A DNA stretch of 10,659 nucleotides, taken from positions 1-10,659 of the forward strand of contig SKIX01000013.1 in assembly GCA_007116195.1 (NCBI GenBank), written 5' to 3'. Shown here one piece after another: positions 6,183 through 10,659 of this stretch. The notes under the pieces were generated by a model. It worked only from the letters and a program-made list of their open reading frames with translations, was not told the origin of the DNA and made no database searches. Positions within the stretch are counted from its first letter, which is position 1. Each line of letters opens with the position of its first letter. Source of the DNA: Marinospirillum sp. Its GTDB lineage: Bacteria; Pseudomonadota; Gammaproteobacteria; Pseudomonadales; Halomonadaceae. Made by a program: the position numbers and the translations under genes.

Positions 6183-6256
6183 CCTGATGAGCGCTTCCAA
6201 AAACAATCGCTTGTTGCCGGGTTTTCCCGTGCAAGCACATAAGAGTGTGTAGAGCC

Positions 6257-6634
6257 GTGAATAGCAAAAGACCTGTAAACCTCGATCTATCGACGATCAA
6301 ACTACCTTTGTCAGCGTTAACGTCGATCACCCACCGGATTACCGGTGTGATCATGTTCGTTGGCTTAATCTTTATGTTTTGGGCGCTGGATGTTTCCTTG
6401 TCTTCTCCTGAAGGCTTTGACAGCGTCAAAACTGTTCTGCAAGAAAACTTCCTGGCCAAATTTGTGCTTTGGGGTTTGTTGTCTGCCCTTGCTTACCACT
6501 GTGTAGCAGGCGTTAAGCATTTGATTATGGATCTGGATATTGGTGTCAACTTGGAAAGTGGCCATAAAATGTCTCAGGCCGTAGTCGTGATCTCTGTTGT
6601 TCTGATTCTGCTCGCAGGAGTTTGGGTATGGTAA
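6257..6634 (+). CDS. sdhC: Succinate dehydrogenase cytochrome b556 subunit
   Basis: Membrane anchor subunit of complex II that, with SdhD, binds heme b and ubiquinone in the inner membrane. From GTG 6257 it has 125 residues and starts as (M)NSKRPVNLDLSTIKLP, the conserved SdhC opening. The SITHRITG segment carries the Ser and Arg of the quinone site. SLSSPEGF follows the first membrane helix. LAYHCVAGVKHLIMD carries the heme-ligand His. Three hydrophobic helices are visible, at about residues 25-48, 62-85 and 103-124. The frame also opens at an upstream GTG (6245), giving 129 residues (MCRAVNSKRPVNL), the same length as the E. coli protein. Neither start has a good ribosome site (AAGAG at 6241-6245 is 11 nt from 6257), so the choice is uncertain. 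It is the first gene of sdhCDAB and its end overlaps sdhD by 7 nt. Confidence 0.96.
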   Translation: MNSKRPVNLDLSTIKLPLSALTSITHRITGVIMFVGLIFMFWALDVSLSSPEGFDSVKTVLQENFLAKFVLWGLLSALAYHCVAGVKHLIMDLDIGVNLESGHKMSQAVVVISVVLILLAGVWVW

Positions 6635-6975
6635 CTAACATTACAAATTTTGGTCGAAGTGGCCTGTCTGACTGGCTAATGCAGCGAGTCACCGCTGTTA
6701 TCTTGTTAGCCTATACCCTGTTTATGGTGGGCTACTTTCTAACAGTAAGTGACTTAGACTACATCACCTGGGTCACCTTGTTTCAGTGTACTTGGATGCG
6801 GATTTTTAGCCTCCTCGCACTGCTGTCGCTGGCTGCACATGCCTGGATAGGCTTGTGGACGGTATCAACCGACTACATGAAGTCCACCGGTGTGCGCCTA
6901 GTGTTTCAAGCAGTCATTGCCCTGGCGTTGTTTGCCTATGTGGTCTGGGGCGTTCAACTTTTGTGGGGGGTTTAA
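6628..6975 (+). CDS. sdhD: Succinate dehydrogenase hydrophobic membrane anchor subunit
   Basis: Second membrane anchor of complex II, 115 residues like the E. coli protein. It begins MVTNITNFGRSGLSDWLMQR. Three hydrophobic segments are visible (about residues 20-38, 58-76 and 88-112). The conserved stretch HAWIGLWTVSTDYMK carries the histidine and the tyrosine associated with the heme/quinone pocket. The start ATG 6628 is chosen because AGGAG (6616-6620) lies 7 nt upstream and the N-terminus then aligns with known SdhD. A TTG two codons earlier (6622) is less likely. The ATGGTAA overlap with the sdhC stop indicates translational coupling, keeping the two anchors at equal dose. sdhA follows after 3 nt. 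Confidence 0.97.
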   Translation: MVTNITNFGRSGLSDWLMQRVTAVILLAYTLFMVGYFLTVSDLDYITWVTLFQCTWMRIFSLLALLSLAAHAWIGLWTVSTDYMKSTGVRLVFQAVIALALFAYVVWGVQLLWGV

Positions 6976-6978
6976 TTT

Positions 6979-8766
6979 ATGTCAACACTACGTACCTTAG
7001 AATTTGACGCCATTATTGTGGGTGGTGGTGGTTCTGGCTTGCGTGCAGGCTTGGAATTAGCCCAATCAGGCCGCAAGACAGCCGTTATTTCCAAAGTTTT
7101 TCCAACACGTTCACATACGGTTTCTGCCCAGGGTGGTATTACTTGCGCGATAGCGTCTGATGATCCTAATGATGACTGGCGTTGGCACATGTATGACACC
7201 GTTAAGGGTTCTGACTATATCGGTGATCAGGATGCCATCGAGTACATGTGTAACGAAGGTCCCAAAGCAGTTTTTGAACTAGAGCACATGGGGTTGCCTT
7301 TTTCTCGTACTGAGCAAGGCCGCATCTATCAGCGCCCTTTTGGTGGTCAGTCAAAAGATTTTGGTAAGGGTGGTCAAGCAGCGCGTACCTGTGCTGCTGC
7401 CGACCGTACAGGTCATGCCTTGTTGCATACTCTTTACCAAGGCAATATCAAAAACGGTACGACTTTTTTGAATGAGTGGTATGCCGTTGATCTGGTTAAA
7501 AACGCCAATAACGATGTAGTGGGTTGTATTGCTCTGTGCATAGAAACAGGTGAGAGCATTTTCGTTAAAGCCAAAGCAACAGTTATGGCAACCGGCGGTG
7601 CTGGACGCATTTATGCTTCCACAACCAACGCTTTGATCAATACCGGCGACGGTATTGGCATGGCTTTGCGTGCTGGTTTTGCCATGCAGGATATGGAAAT
7701 GTGGCAATTCCACCCCACCGGCATCTGGGGTGCAGGTACTCTGGTGACAGAAGGTTGTCGTGGTGAAGGTGGTTACCTGATTAATAAAGATGGTGAGCGC
7801 TTTATGGAGCGTTATGCACCCAATGCCAAAGATTTGGCGGGCCGTGATGTAGTAGCACGCTCCATGGTTCTGGAAATTCTCGAAGGCCGTGGTGCTGGCG
7901 AGAAGGGTGATCACGTCTTCCTGAAGCTGGATCATCTGGGTGAAGAAGTTCTTAACAAGCGCCTGCCAGGTATTCTTGAGTTGTCACGCACCTTTGCTCA
8001 TGTTGACCCTGTTAAAGAGCCAATTCCGGTTGTACCTACTTGTCACTACATGATGGGTGGTATTCCGACCAATATTCATGGCCAGGCAATCACAGTTGAT
8101 GAAAGTGGCAAAGATCGGATTGTTAACGGCCTTTACGCTTGTGGTGAGGCGGCTTGTGTATCCGTACACGGTGCTAACCGCTTGGGTGGTAACTCGCTTC
8201 TGGATCTGGTTGTGTTTGGGCGTGCTGCAGGCCAGTACATTGAGCAGGCCTTGGATCAAGGTATTAGCTATGACGAAGCTTCTCAGTCAGACCTGGATGC
8301 TTCTCTGGCGCGTATGAATCGTTGGAATGAATCAACTTCAGGTGAGTCAGTACCTGCTTTGCGCGCTGAGCTGCAGGAATGCATGCAGAACTACTTCGGT
8401 GTTTTCCGTGATGGACAGTACATGGAAAAGGGTATTGCTCAGCTTAAAGATCTGCGTGAGCGTATTGCTAAAGCTCACTTGGGTGATAAGAGTAATGCTT
8501 TTAACACCGCACGTATCGAAGCGCTGGAGTTGGATAACCTGTTGGAAGTCGCTGAAGCAACTGCTATTTCTGCTTTTGAGCGTCGTGAAAGCCGCGGTGC
8601 CCACAGTCGTAATGACTTCACCGAGCGTGATGATGCCAACTGGCTGAAGCATTCTGTGTATATGCCAACCACCAAAACTCTCGGTAAGCGCGATGTCAAC
8701 ATGGCTCCCAAGCTGATTCAGGGTGACCTGCTGAAGCATTTTGAGCCTAAAGTTCGTACTTACTAA
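6979..8766 (+). CDS. sdhA: Succinate dehydrogenase flavoprotein subunit
   Basis: Catalytic subunit of complex II on the cytoplasmic face of the inner membrane. It oxidises succinate to fumarate and passes electrons through FAD to SdhB. It has 595 residues, close to E. coli SdhA (588). The dinucleotide-binding [15 protein letters not shown] is at residues 14-28. H46 in [11 protein letters not shown] is the covalent FAD attachment site. Active-site residues are in place: H245 (FHPTGIWG), R289 ([10 protein letters not shown]), H356 ([12 protein letters not shown]) and R401 ([13 protein letters not shown]). The C-terminal [15 protein letters not shown] block is typical. The start ATG 6979 follows a G-run (6965-6970) 8 nt upstream and lies 3 nt after the sdhD stop. 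Genuine SdhA rather than fumarate reductase FrdA is supported by the sdhCD genes upstream and the high similarity of the motifs to SdhA. Confidence 0.99.
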   Translation: MSTLRTLEFDAIIVGGGGSGLRAGLELAQSGRKTAVISKVFPTRSHTVSAQGGITCAIASDDPNDDWRWHMYDTVKGSDYIGDQDAIEYMCNEGPKAVFELEHMGLPFSRTEQGRIYQRPFGGQSKDFGKGGQAARTCAAADRTGHALLHTLYQGNIKNGTTFLNEWYAVDLVKNANNDVVGCIALCIETGESIFVKAKATVMATGGAGRIYASTTNALINTGDGIGMALRAGFAMQDMEMWQFHPTGIWGAGTLVTEGCRGEGGYLINKDGERFMERYAPNAKDLAGRDVVARSMVLEILEGRGAGEKGDHVFLKLDHLGEEVLNKRLPGILELSRTFAHVDPVKEPIPVVPTCHYMMGGIPTNIHGQAITVDESGKDRIVNGLYACGEAACVSVHGANRLGGNSLLDLVVFGRAAGQYIEQALDQGISYDEASQSDLDASLARMNRWNESTSGESVPALRAELQECMQNYFGVFRDGQYMEKGIAQLKDLRERIAKAHLGDKSNAFNTARIEALELDNLLEVAEATAISAFERRESRGAHSRNDFTERDDANWLKHSVYMPTTKTLGKRDVNMAPKLIQGDLLKHFEPKVRTY

Positions 8767-8793
8767 TCTGAATTCGATGTTGGGAGAGTAAAG

Positions 8794-9498
8794 ATGCTTC
8801 AGGTATCTGTTTATCGTTACAACCCAGAAACGGACAAAGCGCCTTCAATGAAGGAGTTTGAAATCGACACCCAAGGCAAAGACTTGATGGTGCTTGATGT
8901 CCTGCATCTGGTTAAAGAAAAAGATAGTTCTCTGGCCTATCGTCGTTCATGCCGCGAGGGTGTATGTGGCTCTGACGGCATGAACATGAATGGCAAAAAT
9001 GGTTTGGCTTGTATCACGCCTATTTCTGAAGTGGTGAAAAATGGCAAGCTGATTCTGCGCCCCCTGCCAGGTTTGCCGGTTATTCGTGATTTGGTTGTTG
9101 ATATGTCGCTCTTCTATCAGCAGTACGAGCGCATTCAGCCCTATCTAATCAACGACACGCCAGCCCCTGCGATTGAGCGTTTGCAATCTCCAGAAGAGCG
9201 CGACAAGCTGGATGGCTTGTATGAGTGTATTCTCTGCGCCTGCTGTTCGACTGCTTGCCCTTCTTTCTGGTGGAATCCAGATAAGTTTGTTGGCCCTTCA
9301 GGCTTGCTTCAGGCTTATCGCTTCCTGGTTGATAGTCGTGACACAGCAACGCGTGAGCGTCTGACCAACCTGGATGATCCTTTCAGTGTATTCCGCTGCC
9401 GCGGCATCATGAACTGTGTGGCTGTTTGTCCTAAAGGGCTTAACCCCACGCGAGCAATCGGTCATATTCGCGATATGCTGCTGGCAAACGCGACCTAG
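8794..9498 (+). CDS. sdhB: Succinate dehydrogenase iron-sulfur subunit
   Basis: Electron-transfer subunit of complex II with three Fe-S clusters linking SdhA flavin to quinone. It has 234 residues, near the family length. The 2Fe-2S motif SCREGVCGSDGMNMNGKNGLAC provides C53, C58, D61 and C73, including the aspartate variant found in E. coli SdhB. The cysteines for the 4Fe-4S and 3Fe-4S clusters are in CILCACCSTACP (C145, C148, C151, C155) and CRGIMNCVAVCP (C202, C208, C212). The tryptophan pair in PSFWWNPDKF, near the quinone site, is present. GGGAG (8782-8786) lies 7 nt before ATG 8794. The gene follows sdhA by 27 nt and ends the sdh group. A perfect hairpin begins 7 nt after its stop. Confidence 0.99.
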   Translation: MLQVSVYRYNPETDKAPSMKEFEIDTQGKDLMVLDVLHLVKEKDSSLAYRRSCREGVCGSDGMNMNGKNGLACITPISEVVKNGKLILRPLPGLPVIRDLVVDMSLFYQQYERIQPYLINDTPAPAIERLQSPEERDKLDGLYECILCACCSTACPSFWWNPDKFVGPSGLLQAYRFLVDSRDTATRERLTNLDDPFSVFRCRGIMNCVAVCPKGLNPTRAIGHIRDMLLANAT

Positions 9499-9504
9499 GG
9501 GGTA

Positions 9505-9526
9505 ACCTCTCGCAACTGCGAGAGGT
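9505..9526 (+). repeat. Perfect 10-bp hairpin just after sdhB, no T-run
   Basis: Arms ACCTCTCGCA (9505-9514) and TGCGAGAGGT (9517-9526) form a perfect inverted repeat with a 2-nt centre, in practice about 9 bp with a tetraloop. It is followed by ATGCACC, so it lacks the T-run of an intrinsic terminator. The position between sdhB and sucA suggests an RNA stability or processing element, or partial attenuation. Confidence 0.65.
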
Positions 9527-9563
9527 ATGCACCAAAAGTCGTGGGTAAAACCCGCTACCAGTA

Positions 9564-9592
9564 CTGTCGTTTTTTTGCCAGTCGGGTACAAT
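9564..9592 (+). promoter_or_regulatory. Possible internal promoter for sucA
   Basis: TACAAT (9587-9592) is a good -10 element. At 17 nt upstream the hexamer is CTGTCG (9564-9569), only three of six matches to the -35 consensus. A start near 9600 would place the 9602-9626 hairpin at the very 5' end of a 158-nt sucA leader. This is a tentative assignment; sucA may simply be read from the sdh promoter. Confidence 0.35.
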
Positions 9593-9601
9593 AGAGATGC
9601 T

Positions 9602-9626
9602 AAAGCCGGTGTGATCCACCGGCTTT
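9602..9626 (+). repeat. Perfect 10-bp hairpin in the sdhB-sucA gap
   Basis: Arms AAAGCCGGTG (9602-9611) and CACCGGCTTT (9617-9626) flank the loop TGATC. Only TTT ends the right arm, followed by GCGC, so terminator activity would be weak. If the 9564-9592 promoter is used, this hairpin caps the transcript 5' end. Otherwise it is the second structure between sdhB and sucA. Confidence 0.6.
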
Positions 9627-9757
9627 GCGCTAAATAAAGTAACCATCAGGGGATACGGGTTTTCCCCGTTTGTTCGCCACGGCTAGGGGAACTGGGTTTT
9701 AAAAGTGACTCAGCAGTCGTAGCGGATAGACTCCCCTTCTATGCAGGGTGATAACAG
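9627..9757 (+). promoter_or_regulatory. sucA leader with alternating G-rich and C-rich tracts
   Basis: Five complementary tracts alternate: AGGGGA (9648-9653), TTCCCC (9662-9667), AGGGGAA (9685-9691), TCCCCT (9732-9737) and AGGG (9745-9748), the last being the probable sucA ribosome site. Tracts 1-2 and 3-4 can pair (5 and 6 bp), or 2-3 and 4-5 (6 and 4 bp). The second arrangement would cover the ribosome site. Structured sucA leaders are known in other proteobacteria, but I cannot confirm membership of a known RNA family here. Confidence 0.35.
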
Positions 9758-10659
9758 ATGCAAGAAGGCAGCATGGAGTTGATGTGGAATACTTCTCATA
9801 CTTATGGGGGTAACGTCCACTTCATTGAAGAACTCTACGAAGAGTACCTAAACGATCCGAACGCCGTACCGGAGCAATGGCGTGACTATTTCAATAAGCT
9901 CCCCCGTCCGGAAGGTGCACCAGCACAAGACCTTCCTCTCACTCCCATCCGTGATCACTTCGCCCAGCTCAGTCGTCAGCGTAAAACAGCAGTGCCTGGT
10001 ATTAGTGCTGATAATCTTCATGACAAAAAGCAGGTTAAAGTTCTTCAGCTAATCAATGCCTATCGCTTTCGTGGACACCAGCAGGCTAGCTTGGATCCTT
10101 TAGGCTTGGTTGAGCGCAAACCTGTTGCTGACTTGGATCTGAGTTTTCATCAACTGGGTAAAGATGATCTAAGCGAAGAATTTCAAACAGGCTCGTTGTT
10201 TATTGGTAAAGAAAAAGCGACCCTGCGCGAAATTCACGATGCCGTTAGTCAAACTTATTGTTCAACGATCGGTGCAGAGTTTATGCACATCGTTGATACA
10301 GAGGAAAAACGCTGGTTGCAGCAGCGCTTTGAATCAGTACGCTCTAAGCCTGATTACAGCTCAGAAGTTCGTAAGCACCTGTTGGAGCGCTTAACTGCTG
10401 CTGAAGGTTTAGAGAATTACCTTGCTTCTAAGTACCCAGGTACTAAGCGCTTTGGTTTAGAAGGCGGTGAATCTTACATCCCCATGATGGATGAGATCAT
10501 TCAGCGTTCTGGCTCCTATGGCGTTAAAGAAATCGTTATAGGTATGGCTCACCGTGGGCGTTTAAACACCCTGGTTAACATTCTTGGTAAAAACCCTTCA
10601 GAATTATTTGATGAGTTTGACGGCAAGAAAATGTTTGCCAATGGCTCAGGTGATGTGAA
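9758..10659 (+). CDS. sucA: 2-oxoglutarate dehydrogenase E1 component, N-terminal part (3' end outside window)
   Basis: Thiamine-diphosphate-dependent decarboxylase of the 2-oxoglutarate dehydrogenase complex, converting 2-oxoglutarate to a succinyl group passed to E2 (SucB). Only 300 codons are in the window, about a third of the usual length of roughly 940 residues. The N-terminus MQEGSMELMWNTSHTYGGN followed by FIEELYEEYLNDPNAVPEQW is the E2-binding segment typical of this family. INAYRFRGHQQASLDPLG comes next. RFGLEGGES starts at residue 231 and GMAHRGRLNTLVN carries H265, matching the active-site His region of SucA. The start ATG 9758 is chosen because AGGG lies 9 nt upstream and the MQE...W opening resembles Pseudomonas SucA. 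ATG 9773 and 9782 are in-frame alternatives. The frame remains open to the window edge. It follows sdhCDAB as in many gammaproteobacteria. Confidence 0.97.
   Translation, partial: MQEGSMELMWNTSHTYGGNVHFIEELYEEYLNDPNAVPEQWRDYFNKLPRPEGAPAQDLPLTPIRDHFAQLSRQRKTAVPGISADNLHDKKQVKVLQLINAYRFRGHQQASLDPLGLVERKPVADLDLSFHQLGKDDLSEEFQTGSLFIGKEKATLREIHDAVSQTYCSTIGAEFMHIVDTEEKRWLQQRFESVRSKPDYSSEVRKHLLERLTAAEGLENYLASKYPGTKRFGLEGGESYIPMMDEIIQRSGSYGVKEIVIGMAHRGRLNTLVNILGKNPSELFDEFDGKKMFANGSGDV

Noticed and set aside
6157..6459. 100-codon minus-strand frame across the sdhC leader and start
   Set aside because: It overlaps the sdh leader and the sdhC coding region in antisense and its translation shows no family resemblance.
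7351..8739. Long minus-strand open frames (up to 194 codons) opposite sdhA
   Set aside because: Antisense shadows of a highly conserved gene. Their composition is set by the sdhA codons, and no motif or ribosome site supports translation.
9741..9782. Short upstream frame (ATG 9741, 13 codons) overlapping the sucA start
   Set aside because: No ribosome binding site precedes it, and its presence is expected by chance. The sucA ribosome site lies inside it, so it is unlikely to be translated efficiently.

Overview
The window reads as a chromosomal segment of a moderate-GC gammaproteobacterium. The proteins are closest in style to Pseudomonas and the marine Oceanospirillales-type genera: the SdhC and SdhD N-termini, the MQE...W-type SucA N-terminus, and gltX followed by tRNA-Ala and tRNA-Glu. 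I cannot place the genus from sequence alone. There are no insertion sequences, CRISPR arrays, phage genes or defence genes. The content is core metabolism plus one signalling gene, and nothing here is clearly a new multi-gene system. The novelty candidates are regulatory DNA, leader RNA and one degenerate enzyme domain.

Left part (1-1361): the C-terminal 241 codons of glutamyl-tRNA synthetase (gltX), then a strong sigma70-type promoter embedded in an 11-bp inverted repeat, then tRNA-Ala(GGC) and tRNA-Glu(TTC). About 400 bases without a gene follow. This stretch is AT-rich and carries a perfect 12-bp hairpin built from two facing DnaA-box sequences, a consensus IHF-type site and further small hairpins.

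Middle, minus strand (1362-5894): a YcgR/PilZ plus HD-GYP cyclic-di-GMP protein whose HD-GYP motif has lost its paired histidines; a 3-hydroxyisobutyrate dehydrogenase/tartronate semialdehyde reductase family oxidoreductase with its own terminator; and the type II citrate synthase gltA with a good terminator, a strong ribosome binding site and a near-consensus promoter.

Right part, plus strand (5895-10659): a divergent control region separates gltA from sdhCDAB, which encodes all four subunits of succinate dehydrogenase (complex II). The sdh genes are tightly packed (sdhC and sdhD overlap by 7 nt; sdhD to sdhA is 3 nt). A 259-nt gap with two perfect 10-bp hairpins and a possible internal promoter leads into sucA, the E1 component of 2-oxoglutarate dehydrogenase, cut off by the window end after 300 codons.

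Together gltA, sdhCDAB and sucA supply three TCA-cycle activities: citrate formation, succinate oxidation feeding the quinone pool, and oxidative decarboxylation of 2-oxoglutarate. The divergent gltA/sdh arrangement allows shared control from the 360-base region between them. The sdhC and sucA leaders share an 11-nt motif, and the sucA leader has alternating G-rich and C-rich tracts that could form mutually exclusive structures around its ribosome binding site.
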